Assembly: GCA_965276715.1 (NCBI GenBank)
Contig: OZ255622.1
Coordinates: forward strand, 744,001 to 808,000
DNA length: 64,000 nucleotides
Origin: CAXTPV01 sp965276715
GTDB taxonomy: Bacteria > Pseudomonadota > Alphaproteobacteria > Acetobacterales > Acetobacteraceae
Reading direction: 5' to 3'
Shown piece after piece: positions 19,161-27,743 of the stretch. Made by a program: the position numbers and the translations under genes. Each line of letters starts with the position of its first letter. Position 1 is the first letter of the stretch. Under the pieces are notes generated by a model that worked only from the letters and a program-made list of their open reading frames with translations, had not been told where the DNA came from and did not search any database.

Positions 19161-20399
19161 TTATGGCGCGGGCGTCCCATCCGGCAAGCGGTTGGCGTTG
19201 CCGCCCGAAAACTTCCACGGCGTGTCGCTGACAGAGTGATCCGCATTGATGAAGAAAGATGGTGCCAGCGGCAGGTGTGGTGACAAGATGACATCGATTT
19301 CATGAAGCGGGTCGTGGTGGCCGAGATGCGGCACCACGCGAAGCCGGCCGTCCGGGTCGCGCAAGGCGGGCAGCGAGGGCAGCACGGCGCCCGGGAGATC
19401 GGGTTCGCCGCGAGGCGGACGCTCGTGGCCGAGAGGCCCGATGGTCCAGCCCGGCGGGACGGAAGAGCACAACCGGAAGCGTCCGTCCCACAGCGTGCCC
19501 GGCAGGGCCGGACAGGCGGCTTGCATGGCGCCCGGCTCGCGGCAGGCGATCAGGGCCGCGGAGTGGCCGGGCCCGAAGCGGCCGGCGTCGAGCAGCCGGA
19601 TGCCGTGCAGGGTTGCCGGGCGCGGATCACGGGCGAGCCGGTCGGTGGCCGCGCGACCGGGCGGATGCTCGGCGCCGGCGAGCGACTGCAGGAGGCGCGA
19701 CAGGGCGGCGGGCGGTAGCGGCGCGCGCGGCAGGAGTGCCCAGCCGGCCTCGTGGATGGCGATATGGCGGGCGAGCCAGTCGGCTTGCGCCGCGTGATCG
19801 GGCCGGACCGCCGGCCCAGGAGGAAGTTTCGGCGCCAGTCGGATCCGCGCGCGCTCGAAGCGCGGATCGCGGTTGGCGGGGTCCTCGATCCAGGGAATGG
19901 ACGCCGCGCGCAGGGTGGCGCGCAGGCGGCCGGGCGGCATGTCGAGGAGCGGGCGGACGAGGCGGAGCGCGTTGCGCTCGGAGATCATCGCCATGCCCGC
20001 CAGTCCCGCCGGACCGCTGCGGGCGCGGGCGCGCATGCGGATCGTCTCGTCCTGGTCGGCGCGATGATGACCGATCAGCAGGTCGAGCAGGCCGTCGGCG
20101 GCGCAGGCGCGCGCGAGTGCCGCGTGACGGGCGGCACGCGCCCGCTCCTGCAGGCGCGGTCCCGGGAGCAGGCCGTCCAGGGTGAGGAGCCGGGACGGAA
20201 TGGCGAGGCGGTCCAGCGTCGCGAGCGTTCGCAGCGCCTCGCCGGTCGAGCCGTCGCGGAGGCGGTGGTCGACGACGAGGGCCTGGGGTGGCACGGGCGA
20301 CCAGGTCCGGACCAGCAGGGCGAGGGCCAGGCTGTCGGCGCCGCCGGAGACGGCGATGGCGACGGGGCGGCTGGCCGGCCAGGGGCCGAGGCCGCGCAT
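19161..20399 (-). CDS. tilS: tRNA(Ile)-lysidine synthetase
   Basis: The enzyme has 412 residues from ATG 20399 and attaches lysine to C34 of tRNA-Ile(CAU), turning AUG decoding into AUA. The PP-loop SGGADS is at residues 18-23. HHRADQDETIRMRARARSGPAGLAGM is the family's second landmark and SIPWIEDPANRDPRFERARIR a third. The open frame continues upstream as LSDAPPIGAGEFDVI to CTG at 20444-20442, which overlaps the cpoB stop as CTGA. That extension looks like a natural TilS N-terminus, so CTG may be the real start. It lies between cpoB and ftsH. Confidence 0.93.
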   Translation of the reverse strand: MRGLGPWPASRPVAIAVSGGADSLALALLVRTWSPVPPQALVVDHRLRDGSTGEALRTLATLDRLAIPSRLLTLDGLLPGPRLQERARAARHAALARACAADGLLDLLIGHHRADQDETIRMRARARSGPAGLAGMAMISERNALRLVRPLLDMPPGRLRATLRAASIPWIEDPANRDPRFERARIRLAPKLPPGPAVRPDHAAQADWLARHIAIHEAGWALLPRAPLPPAALSRLLQSLAGAEHPPGRAATDRLARDPRPATLHGIRLLDAGRFGPGHSAALIACREPGAMQAACPALPGTLWDGRFRLCSSVPPGWTIGPLGHERPPRGEPDLPGAVLPSLPALRDPDGRLRVVPHLGHHDPLHEIDVILSPHLPLAPSFFINADHSVSDTPWKFSGGNANRLPDGTPAP

Positions 20400-20440
20400 G
20401 ATGACGTCGAATTCGCCGGCCCCGATGGGCGGCGCGTCGC

Positions 20441-21262
20441 TCAGTGGCAGTGCGCGCGTGTGCGGAGGAAGGCGGCCTGCTTGACGAGGCCTGGCCGGGC
20501 CGCCGGGAAGTTGGCGCGCAACTGGCCGAGCGCCTCGCAGGCGGCGTTGTCGTCGCCGGTCGCGATCAGGGAGGAGCCGACATGAAGCAGGGCGTCGGGC
20601 GCGAAAGGCCCATGCGGCTGCTTGGTGTAGGCGCCGTAGTAGGCGGCCGCCGCGCCGCCATTGTTGCCCTGGCCGGCCAGGGCCTGGCCGAGCACGTACT
20701 GCGCCTGGGACGAATGCACCCCACTGCCGGCGCCGATCGCCTCACGCGCCAAGTCGGCCGCACCCGTGTAGTCGTGGCGCGCGAGGGCGGCGTTGGCCTG
20801 GCGCAGCGCTGCTTCGGGGGTGCGGTGGACGTTCGGGGGCGGTGCGGGATTGGGGATCGGTGCCGGCGCGATCGCCTGGGCACTTGGCGACGGTGCGCCG
20901 TGGCCCTGCTGCATGGCGAAGTTGAGGTCGCCGATCTGCTTGTTGAGCGCGGCGGACTGGGTCTGGAGCTGGTTCTGCTGCTCGTCGACGCGGCCGCGCA
21001 GCGTGCGCACCTCGTCCTCGAGGCGGGAGACCCGGTCGAGGAGCTGGGTGGTCAGGCCGCCACGGCCGGGAGGCGGTGCCTCGGTGTCACCGCTGAGCGG
21101 CGGCGCGGTCGGATTGGCGTAGTTCTGTTGCTGCTGCTGGAGCTGTTGCTGCTGGTAGAGCTGCTCCTGCTCCTGCCTGATCTCGTCACGAGTCTGGGCG
21201 AGAGCCGGGGTCGCGAGCGCGGCCCCGGTGAGGGTCAAGGCGAGCAGGAGCGGGCGCGTCAA
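20441..21262 (-). CDS. cpoB: Cell division coordinator CpoB (YbgF), Tol-Pal associated
   Basis: The protein has 273 residues, starting with TTG at 21262, 3 bp after pal. A signal peptide (PLLLALTLTGAALATPALAQ) is followed by a glutamine-rich stretch, a coiled coil (LLDRVSRLEDEVRTLRGRVDEQQNQLQ) and, from about residue 150, TPR repeats (AALRQANAALARHDYTGAADLAREAI). This is the standard CpoB layout. It acts in the periplasm, linking TolA to peptidoglycan synthesis during septation. Last of the tol genes in order; tilS follows. Confidence 0.9.
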   Translation of the reverse strand: MTRPLLLALTLTGAALATPALAQTRDEIRQEQEQLYQQQQLQQQQQNYANPTAPPLSGDTEAPPPGRGGLTTQLLDRVSRLEDEVRTLRGRVDEQQNQLQTQSAALNKQIGDLNFAMQQGHGAPSPSAQAIAPAPIPNPAPPPNVHRTPEAALRQANAALARHDYTGAADLAREAIGAGSGVHSSQAQYVLGQALAGQGNNGGAAAAYYGAYTKQPHGPFAPDALLHVGSSLIATGDDNAACEALGQLRANFPAARPGLVKQAAFLRTRAHCH

Positions 21263-21265
21263 GGA

Positions 21266-21763
21266 TCAGCGGACCGCGGTGATGGCGTTCCGGTTCTGCT
21301 GCCAGGACTGCTCGTCGTCGCCGAGCGCGGTCGGGCGGTCCTTGCCGTAGCTGATGGTCGAGACACGGTCCGACGAGACGCCTTGGGCGACGAGGAAGTC
21401 GCGCGCGGCGTTGGCGCGGCGCTCGCCGAGGGCGAGGTTGTATTCGGCGGTGCCGCGGTCGTCGCAGTTGCCGGCGATCTGGACCTGGACCTGCGGATAG
21501 CGCTGCAGCCAGGCGGCCTGGCGCGAGAGCGTCGATTTGGCGTCGTCGCTGAGACCGTTCTGGTTGAAGTCGAAATAGATCCGGTCGCCGACATTGGCGA
21601 CGAGGTCGGCCTCGCTGCCGGGGGCGGCGGCGCTGGTGGGCGCGGTGGTCGCCCCCATGCCGGTCGAGGCGGTGTTGCTGTTGCCGCCGCCGCAGGCGGT
21701 CAGTAGCGACAGTGCAGCGAACGCGGCGAGAAGTCTGTAGTCGGCGATTTTCCACGTCTGCAT
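21266..21763 (-). CDS. pal: Peptidoglycan-associated lipoprotein Pal
   Basis: The protein has 165 residues from ATG 21763 with AAGGAC upstream. The lipoprotein signal ends in the lipobox LLTAC (C24). Residues 60-165 are an OmpA-like peptidoglycan-binding domain: VYFDFN-like RIYFDFNQNGLS, then IAGNCDDRGTAEYNLALGERRA. The family's usual GHxDERGT reads GNCDDRGT here. Pal anchors the outer membrane to the wall and binds TolB. The gene sits in the usual place between tolB and cpoB. Confidence 0.95.
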   Translation of the reverse strand: MQTWKIADYRLLAAFAALSLLTACGGGNSNTASTGMGATTAPTSAAAPGSEADLVANVGDRIYFDFNQNGLSDDAKSTLSRQAAWLQRYPQVQVQIAGNCDDRGTAEYNLALGERRANAARDFLVAQGVSSDRVSTISYGKDRPTALGDDEQSWQQNRNAITAVR

Positions 21764-21888
21764 CGTTTTTGTCCTTGTCGACTGTAGGATGAACGCTCGG
21801 AGGCCACAGTCGAACGAGTCGCGCGCAGCCGTCTGACGGCGCGCGATGTGCACCCCGTTTCAATAACGGTCAAGTCACGCGCGGGTTC

Positions 21889-23184
21889 TCAGTGCCCGAG
21901 CGGCGACCAGGCGGGATCGGACGCCCCGGTGGGCGTCCGCAGCGTCCGGCCGTTGAAGCCGGCGATGTCGATCGAGGCCACACGCGAGGAGAAGCCCTCG
22001 CCGGACGAGCCGGTCGCGGCGGTCTGCTCGCAGTAGGCGAGCACGCGGCCGTTCGGGCAGAAGGTCGGGGTGTCGATCGAGAAGCCCTGCTGGAGGATGC
22101 GCTCGCCGGAGCCGTCGGGCTGCATGACGCCGAGCGAGAAGCCGCTGCCGATGCGGACGAAGGCGATCAGGTCGCCGCGCGGCGACCAGACCGGCGAGCC
22201 GTACTGGCCGGAGCCGTAGCTGATCCGGCGCGCGCCGCCGCCGCCGGCGCCCATCACGTAGATCTGCGGCGAGCCGCCGCGGTCGGAGACGAACACGATC
22301 TGCGAGCCGTCGGGGCTGTAGCAGGGGCTGGTGTCGATGGCGCCCGAATTGGTGAGCTGACGCTGGCTGCCCGACGCGAGGTCGACGACGAAGATGTCCG
22401 ACCCGCTCCCCCTGGTGGCTGACAGGATGACACTGCCGCCGGACGGCGAGAACCGGGGGGCGAAGGAGATGCCCTGGAATTCGCCGAGGATGCGCTGGCG
22501 GCCGGAGCCGAGGTCGAACAGGTAGACGCGCGGGCGGTCGTTGGCATAATCGAGGAAGGCCACCTCGTCGCGGACCGGACTGAAGCGGGGCGTGTGGACG
22601 AGCCATTCGCCGCCGGTGAGGATGCGGTTGTTGGCGCCGTCCTGGTCCATGATCGCGAGGCGCGTGGTCTGATGGGCGCGGCCGCCGGTGAGTGCGACGT
22701 AGGCGATGCGGGTGTCGAAATAGCCCTGCTCGCCCAGCATGCGCTCGTAGATGACGTCGGCGATCTTGTGGGCGATGCGGCGCCAGGCGCCGGCGCCGGC
22801 GCTGTACTGGGTGCCCTGGAGCTGGGTGCCGGAATTGACGTCCCAGAGGCGGATCGCGGCGCTGACGCCGGCGCCGCCGCCGGACGCGCTGCCGGTGACG
22901 ACGGCGCGCGCGCCGAGCTGCTTGAAGGTGGCGAAGTCGGGGGTGGCTCCGCCGCTGGCGGACGCGGCGGCGCCGAGCGGGCGGAACAGGCCCGAGCTTT
23001 CGAGATCGTCGTTGATGACCTGGGTCATCTGATCGCCGATGCCCGAACCGAGGGAGGGGATCGCGATCGGGATCGGCGCCTGGCGCGCACCGGCGACGGT
23101 GATCTCGGCGTCGCCCTGTTGCGCGCGCGCGGGCAGCGCCGCAAAGGCGGCGGCGGTGCCCAGGAGGGTTCTTCTGGCGAGCAT
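21889..23184 (-). CDS. tolB: Tol-Pal system periplasmic protein TolB
   Basis: The protein has 431 residues from ATG 23184. The signal peptide begins LARRTLLGTAAAFAALPARA with a paired arginine, so Tat export is possible though the motif is partial. The N-terminal domain (residues 25-160) is followed by a six-bladed propeller with repeated RFSP / YSPDGSQIVFVSDR / WSPRGDLIAFV units. TolB shuttles between TolA and Pal. It lies 10 bp after tolA and is of normal length. Confidence 0.95.
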   Translation of the reverse strand: MLARRTLLGTAAAFAALPARAQQGDAEITVAGARQAPIPIAIPSLGSGIGDQMTQVINDDLESSGLFRPLGAAASASGGATPDFATFKQLGARAVVTGSASGGGAGVSAAIRLWDVNSGTQLQGTQYSAGAGAWRRIAHKIADVIYERMLGEQGYFDTRIAYVALTGGRAHQTTRLAIMDQDGANNRILTGGEWLVHTPRFSPVRDEVAFLDYANDRPRVYLFDLGSGRQRILGEFQGISFAPRFSPSGGSVILSATRGSGSDIFVVDLASGSQRQLTNSGAIDTSPCYSPDGSQIVFVSDRGGSPQIYVMGAGGGGARRISYGSGQYGSPVWSPRGDLIAFVRIGSGFSLGVMQPDGSGERILQQGFSIDTPTFCPNGRVLAYCEQTAATGSSGEGFSSRVASIDIAGFNGRTLRTPTGASDPAWSPLGH

Positions 23185-23194
23185 GGCGGGTCTC

Positions 23195-24145
23195 CTAGGG
23201 ACGAAAGACGAAGCTGAGCTGGTGGGTCTGGCCGAGCTGGCTGCCCGGGAGCGGGAGGTTGGCACAGGCGGGATCGAGCACGGCGGCGCGGGCACGCTCC
23301 TGGAAGGCACGCAGGGTCGGATCGCTGCTTGGCGTCAGAAGCTGGGCCTCGCGGGCGACGCCGGACGCGTCGACCGTCACCAGGAGACGCGCCTGGAAGG
23401 TGGCGTAATTACGGGCCTCGGTGTCCTCGGTGTAGCAGCGCTTGACCGAGTTGCCGATCGCCCGCTGCTCGGCGAGCGACAGGCTTCTGGTGATGTCGCC
23501 CTCGGGCGCGCCGCCGCCGTTGGGCGCGCCGCCGCGCGGCGGATTGTAGCGGTGCTTGGGTGGCGTGACCTGCTTCTGGTCGGCCTGGTATTTCTCGAGC
23601 GTCGCCAGCAGCGAGTGCGTGTCCGGCGTCGCGTTCCTGGTCTGGTTCGGTTGGGTGAGGCGGCTGTCGCGGGTCTGGGCGGGCTTGAGGGGTGGCGGCT
23701 GGGTGGTCGGCCGCGTGGGGGCCTTGGGCATGACGGGACGCGGGGGCGCCGGCGGCGGCGGCGGCGCGGCGGCGGTGGGCGACGGGGTCTGCTCCTTGGG
23801 CGGGGTCGGCACCGGGGGCGTCGGCTTGGTCACCGACTCGGGCGGCGGCGGAGGCGGGGGCGGCGGGGGCGGCGGCGGCGGCGCCACCTCGGTCGGCGCC
23901 TTGGTCGGCGGGGTGGGCGACGGGGGCGCCTCGTTGGTGACCTCGGAGGGCGCCGGAGCGGGTTTGGGTGCCGCGCGGTCGGCCTTGTGCGGCATCGAGG
24001 GCGGCCCGTTGTCGAAATCCATCTCGACCGTCGGCTCGTCGGGCGGGGGAGCGACGGGAGGTGCCGGGATCACGACGATCAGGGCGAGCAGCACGAGCAC
24101 GTGGGCGACGCCCGACAGGAGCGCCGGGCGCCGCATCCGGCGCAT
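23195..24145 (-). CDS. tolA: Tol system energy-transducing protein TolA
   Basis: The protein has about 316 residues. One N-terminal membrane helix (ALLSGVAHVLVLLALIVVI) with the S-H pair expected for TolQR contact is followed by a long proline-rich periplasmic spacer that includes 14 consecutive prolines. The C-terminal TonB/TolA-like domain contains CYTEDTEARNYATFQARLLVTVDASGV. It spans the periplasm and transmits proton-motive energy to TolB/Pal. The start is unsure: ATG 24145, ATG 24136 or TTG 24175, none with a good ribosome site. The position between tolR and tolB supports the name. Confidence 0.9.
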   Translation of the reverse strand: MRRMRRPALLSGVAHVLVLLALIVVIPAPPVAPPPDEPTVEMDFDNGPPSMPHKADRAAPKPAPAPSEVTNEAPPSPTPPTKAPTEVAPPPPPPPPPPPPPPESVTKPTPPVPTPPKEQTPSPTAAAPPPPPAPPRPVMPKAPTRPTTQPPPLKPAQTRDSRLTQPNQTRNATPDTHSLLATLEKYQADQKQVTPPKHRYNPPRGGAPNGGGAPEGDITRSLSLAEQRAIGNSVKRCYTEDTEARNYATFQARLLVTVDASGVAREAQLLTPSSDPTLRAFQERARAAVLDPACANLPLPGSQLGQTHQLSFVFRP

Positions 24146-24182
24146 CTCGCGGGAACGGTCCTGGAGCGAGCTCAAGGACGCG

Positions 24183-24632
24183 CTATTTGGGCGGCGCGCC
24201 ACCGGGCGCCTGGGCAAGAAGAGCGACCTTGGTGAAGCCGCCCGAGGTAATCTGTCCCATGACCTGCATCACCCGGCCGTAGTCGATGTGCTCGTCGCCG
24301 CGGACGAAGATGCGGCGGGTCGGGTCGTTCTGCGAGGCGGCCTGCAGCTTGGCCACGAGCTGGTCGAGGGTGACGGCATCGTCGCCGAGGAAGATGTCGC
24401 CGCTGCTCTTGATCGAGACCGACAGGGGCTTGGCGTCGGAGTTGACCGGCGAGGCGTCGGTCTTGGGCAGGTCGACATTCACGCCGGTGGTCATCAGGGG
24501 TGCGGTGACCATGAAGACGATCAGCAGCACCAGCATGACGTCGACGAGCGGAGTGACGTTGATCTCGGCAAGGGGGCGGTAGCGGCCGCGTCGCGGGCCG
24601 CTGCCGGGAGTCTGGATCAGGCCGCCGGCCAT
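24183..24632 (-). CDS. tolR: Tol system proton-channel protein TolR
   Basis: The protein has 149 residues of the ExbD/TolR family. A single membrane helix PLVDVMLVLLIVFMVTAPL carries the essential D31. The periplasmic part includes VNVDLPKTDA and IFVRGDEHIDYGRVMQVMGQI. With TolQ it forms the proton-driven motor. ATG 24632 shares its A with the tolQ stop (TGATG), indicating tight coupling. Confidence 0.95.
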   Translation of the reverse strand: MAGGLIQTPGSGPRRGRYRPLAEINVTPLVDVMLVLLIVFMVTAPLMTTGVNVDLPKTDASPVNSDAKPLSVSIKSSGDIFLGDDAVTLDQLVAKLQAASQNDPTRRIFVRGDEHIDYGRVMQVMGQITSGGFTKVALLAQAPGGAPPK

Positions 24633-25351
24633 CAGGCGCGCTCCTCGGATTGACGGGACAGAATGGCGCCGAACTCGGTGCCGAAGCCCTCCAGGCGAGC
24701 GGCGAATCGGGCGAGGTCGGACGTGATCTTGTTATAGGCCAGCACGGCGGGGATGGCGGCGACGAGGCCGATCGCGGTCGCGAACAGGGCCTCGGCAATG
24801 CCGGGGGCGACGACGGCGAGGTTGGTGTTGTGCATCGCCGCGATCGCCGAGAACGAGGTCATGATGCCCCAGACGGTGCCGAAGAGGCCGATGAAGGGGG
24901 CGGTGGAGCCGACGGAGGCGAGGAAGACCATCCATCGCTCCAGCCGCTCCATTTCGCGGCCCACCGTGATGCCCATCGCGCGCTCGACGCGGTCGCGCAC
25001 GGAGCCGCGGGACAAATCGGCGCCGGCGATGCGGGCGGAGCGGCGCCATTCCCCCATCGCGGCGCCGAAGACGGCCGCCATCGGATGCGACGGCTTGGAA
25101 CCCTCGGCCTCGTAGAGGTCGTCGAGGCTGCCGCCGGACCAGAACCGGTCCTCGAAGACGTCGGCCTGCTTGTTGGCGCGGCGCAGCGTGGTGTATTTTT
25201 CGAAGACGATCGCCCAGACCCAGACGCTGGCCGCGATCAGCAGCAGCATGACGAACTTCACGACGACCGAAGCCTGAAGGAACAGGTTCCACAGCGAGAG
25301 GTCGGCGCCCGCCCCTGCCCCCAAATTCGCCGCGTTCACAGCCTGGTCCAA
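24632..25351 (-). CDS. tolQ: Tol system proton-channel protein TolQ
   Basis: The protein has 239 residues of the MotA/TolQ/ExbB family with three membrane segments. These are around residues 30-50 (VVKFVMLLLIAASVWVWAIVF), 140-160 (VFLASVGSTAPFIGLFGTVWG) and 180-205 (GIAEALFATAIGLVAAIPAVLAY). The channel-lining motif GSTAPFIGLFGTVWGIM is complete. It begins 38 bp after ybgC, the usual first gene of this operon. Confidence 0.95.
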   Translation of the reverse strand: MDQAVNAANLGAGAGADLSLWNLFLQASVVVKFVMLLLIAASVWVWAIVFEKYTTLRRANKQADVFEDRFWSGGSLDDLYEAEGSKPSHPMAAVFGAAMGEWRRSARIAGADLSRGSVRDRVERAMGITVGREMERLERWMVFLASVGSTAPFIGLFGTVWGIMTSFSAIAAMHNTNLAVVAPGIAEALFATAIGLVAAIPAVLAYNKITSDLARFAARLEGFGTEFGAILSRQSEERA

Positions 25352-25389
25352 ATTCGTTCTCCTTCGCGCCTCGGCGCCACGGTGCGGCG

Positions 25390-25797
25390 TCAGAACGCCA
25401 GTTCGAGCAGGGCCTTGCGCCAGCGCTCCGGAATGCGGCAGGGCCGCCCATCGCTGGCCCGGACGCAGACCAGGTCGACTTCCGCGCGGGTGGTCAGGCG
25501 ACCGTCGCAGTGAAATTCGTGCTTGATGTAGCAGGACGCGGTGGCCAGCCGGTTGGTCCCGGTGCGCATGGTCACCTGATCATCAAGCTTCAGCGGCCGC
25601 AGATACTCCAGGCGCGCCCGGTGCACCAGGAAGTGGAGGCCGAATTCGTCGGTCAGCGCGCGGACCGGGGCGTCCGCGCTGTGCAGGGCGTCGACGCGGC
25701 CGCGCTCGGCGAAGGCGAGATAGTTCGGGTGGAATACGACGCCGGTCGCGTCCGTATCGCGGTAATAGATCCGGAAGGTCTGCTCGTGGGCCGCCAT
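25390..25797 (-). CDS. ybgC: Acyl-CoA thioesterase YbgC (hot-dog fold)
   Basis: The protein has 135 residues from ATG 25797; ATG 25815 is possible too, and neither has a good ribosome site. The YbgC signature YRDTDATGVVFHPNYL carries the catalytic aspartate (D16). CYIKHEFHC and LVCVRASDGRP complete the hot-dog fold. It hydrolyses acyl-CoAs and is linked to phospholipid synthesis. It heads the tol operon as in most proteobacteria. The intergenic segment before it holds composite repeat D. Confidence 0.9.
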   Translation of the reverse strand: MAAHEQTFRIYYRDTDATGVVFHPNYLAFAERGRVDALHSADAPVRALTDEFGLHFLVHRARLEYLRPLKLDDQVTMRTGTNRLATASCYIKHEFHCDGRLTTRAEVDLVCVRASDGRPCRIPERWRKALLELAF

Positions 25798-25840
25798 TGC
25801 GGGCGCACGGAGCATGAGGAGGGGAGGAAAGGCAAGTAGG

Positions 25841-25950
25841 CCAGGGCTCTGCCCTGGACCCGCCGGGGGCAGGCGCCCCCTGACCCGCGTGACTTAAGTC
25901 ATGGTTTCCAAAGGCGATGCCTTTGGCGAGGTTCGGGGCGGAGCCCTGAC
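25841..25950. repeat. Composite hairpin repeat D between ruvB and ybgC
   Basis: Stems in order are CCAGGGC-TCT-GCCCTGG (25841-25857), GGGGGC-AGGC-GCCCCC (25865-25880), the palindrome GACTTAAGTC (25891-25900), CCAAAGGC-GAT-GCCTTTGG (25908-25926), and GGTTC...GAGCC. The second half is the repeat seen as copies A-C near the window start. It probably reduces read-through from ruvB or stabilises its mRNA 3' end. Confidence 0.7.
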
Positions 25951-25951
25951 C

Positions 25952-26983
25952 TTAATCTTCTGAAAGCAGATCGAGTTGCGGGGTTGGCGGCGGTCGGAGG
26001 CCGAGATGGCGCCAGCCGGGTTCGCCGAGCACGCGGCCGCGACTCGTGCGCAGGACCAGTCCCTCCTGGATCAGGAAGGGTTCGACCACGTCCTCGAGCG
26101 TGTCACGGGCTTCGGACAGGGCGGCGGCGAGGGTCTCGACGCCGACGGGGCCGCCGCCGTGGTGCTCGGCGATGCGGCGAAGATAGCGGCGGTCCATCTG
26201 ATCGAGGCCCAGTGCGTCGACCTCCAGGCGGGTGAGCGCCGCGTCGGCGGCGGAGCGGTCGATGGTGGCGAGCCGGTCGATGGCGGCGAAGTCGCGGACC
26301 CGGCGGAGCAGGCGGCCGGCGATCCGTGGCGTGCCGCGCGAGCGTCGGCCGATCTCGTCGGCGGCCTCCGCGGTCAGGGTGAGGCCGAGGCGGGTGGCGC
26401 CGCGGGCGACGATCAGGCGGAGCTCGTCGGGCGTATAGAAGACGAGTCGGAGCGGGATGCCGAAGCGGTCGCGCAGCGGAGTCGCGAGCAGGCCGGCGCG
26501 GGTGGTGGCGGCGACGAGGGTGAAGGGGGAAAGGTCGATGCGCACCGAGCGCGCGGCGGGGCCCTCGCCGATGATCAGGTCGAGCTGGAAGTCCTCCATC
26601 GCGGGGTAGAGGATCTCCTCGATCGCCGGCTGCAGGCGATGGATCTCGTCGATGAACAGCACGTCGCGCGGCTGCAGGTTGGTCAGGATGGCGGCGAGGT
26701 CCCCTGCCCGCTGGATCACCGGGCCGGAGGTGGCGCGGAAGCCCACGCCGAGCTCGCGTGCGACGATCTGGGCCAGCGTGGTCTTGCCGAGGCCGGGCGG
26801 CCCGTGCAGCAGGACGTGGTCGAGGGCGTCGCCGCGGGCGGCGGCGGCGGCGATGAAGACGGCGAGGTTCTCACGGCTGGCGCGCTGGCCCACGAACTCG
26901 GCGAGCGAACGAGGCCGGAGCGAAGCCTCGGCCGCGTCGTCAGGGGTGCGCTCGGGCGAGACCTGTCGTTCGTCATCCGGCAC
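25952..26983 (-). CDS. ruvB: Holliday junction branch-migration ATPase RuvB
   Basis: The protein has 343 residues from GTG 26983. Walker A is GPPGLGKT (61-68), Walker B VLFIDEIHR, sensor ATTRAGLL, and sensor 2 sits in RSRGTPRIAGRLLRR. The C-terminal winged helix ends with FLIQEGLVLRTSRGR, which touches DNA. The hexamer drives branch migration with RuvA. ruvA and ruvC lie at 33489 and 37863 in the same direction, split off by inserted genes. It follows the exported protein gene by 12 bp. Confidence 0.97.
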   Translation of the reverse strand: MPDDERQVSPERTPDDAAEASLRPRSLAEFVGQRASRENLAVFIAAAAARGDALDHVLLHGPPGLGKTTLAQIVARELGVGFRATSGPVIQRAGDLAAILTNLQPRDVLFIDEIHRLQPAIEEILYPAMEDFQLDLIIGEGPAARSVRIDLSPFTLVAATTRAGLLATPLRDRFGIPLRLVFYTPDELRLIVARGATRLGLTLTAEAADEIGRRSRGTPRIAGRLLRRVRDFAAIDRLATIDRSAADAALTRLEVDALGLDQMDRRYLRRIAEHHGGGPVGVETLAAALSEARDTLEDVVEPFLIQEGLVLRTSRGRVLGEPGWRHLGLRPPPTPQLDLLSED

Positions 26984-26995
26984 GGTGCGCTCCGG

Positions 26996-27703
26996 CTACA
27001 TCGGCGGGGTGATGCCGTTCTCGCCGGCCAGCACGCGCAGCGCGGTCATGTGGTTGGCATCGCCGGAGGCGATGACGAACACCTTGGCACCGACCTCGGC
27101 GACCGCCTGGTCGGCGGGCTGGACGAGGACCACCGGCGCGGTCGGCGGGAGCAGGACCTTGGATTTGCCGGTCCGCTTGGTTTGCGGATCGGTGTAGCTG
27201 ACGGTGATGGTGCGGCCGCCGGCGGACACTTCGCCCTGGCTGACGCGGCCGTTGGTCATGGTGCTGCTGGTGGTCGGGTCGGCGACGGTGTGCGAGGCGT
27301 CGACGTTGCCGTTGGTCATCGTGCTGGTGGTGTTCGTGGGCGCGTTGCCCTGGGTGGTGTCGGGGATGCTGTCCCAGGCATACTGGCCCTCGCCGGTGCC
27401 GCGCATGCTTTCGGGGAAGACGACGACCTCGAGAGCGACCATGAAGTTCGGCGGACCCTTGGTCGCGGTGCCGATGAAGTCGCCCGGCTGGACCTCGTCG
27501 AGGCTCGATTTGGTGAGGCCCGCGTATTTCGTCTGGCCGGTCAGGTCGAGGGTGACGGTCTGGCCTTCTCGGGTGTGAAGCGTCATCTGGGTGGCATTGA
27601 CCTGCTCGATGGTGCCGCGCAAGCGATGGAGCGGGGTAACGGCGAGGCTCTGCTGTCCGTAGATGAGGGCGGACGCTAGGATCAGGATCGCGACGCGCTT
27701 CAT
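26996..27703 (-). CDS. Exported beta-domain protein of unknown function (DUF5666-like start)
   Basis: The protein has 235 residues from ATG 27703. A signal peptide (RVAILILASALIYGQQSLA) is followed by an OB-like segment: RLRGTIEQVNATQMTLHTREGQTVTLDLT and VQPGDFIGTATKG. The rest is threonine/asparagine-rich with TMTNG twice, then PTAPVVLVQPADQAVAEVGAKVFVIA. Proteins with this opening are annotated DUF5666 or metal-responsive, with no established role. It is divergent from the cytochrome b561 gene, 40 bp apart, and directly upstream of ruvB. A link to the cytochrome/molybdoenzyme pair is plausible because the three are often near each other, but that is inference. Confidence 0.65.
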   Translation of the reverse strand: MKRVAILILASALIYGQQSLAVTPLHRLRGTIEQVNATQMTLHTREGQTVTLDLTGQTKYAGLTKSSLDEVQPGDFIGTATKGPPNFMVALEVVVFPESMRGTGEGQYAWDSIPDTTQGNAPTNTTSTMTNGNVDASHTVADPTTSSTMTNGRVSQGEVSAGGRTITVSYTDPQTKRTGKSKVLLPPTAPVVLVQPADQAVAEVGAKVFVIASGDANHMTALRVLAGENGITPPM

Positions 27704-27743
27704 CGGGCTTGGTCCTTGGTGTTGTGGCGGAAGAACAGGTGGG

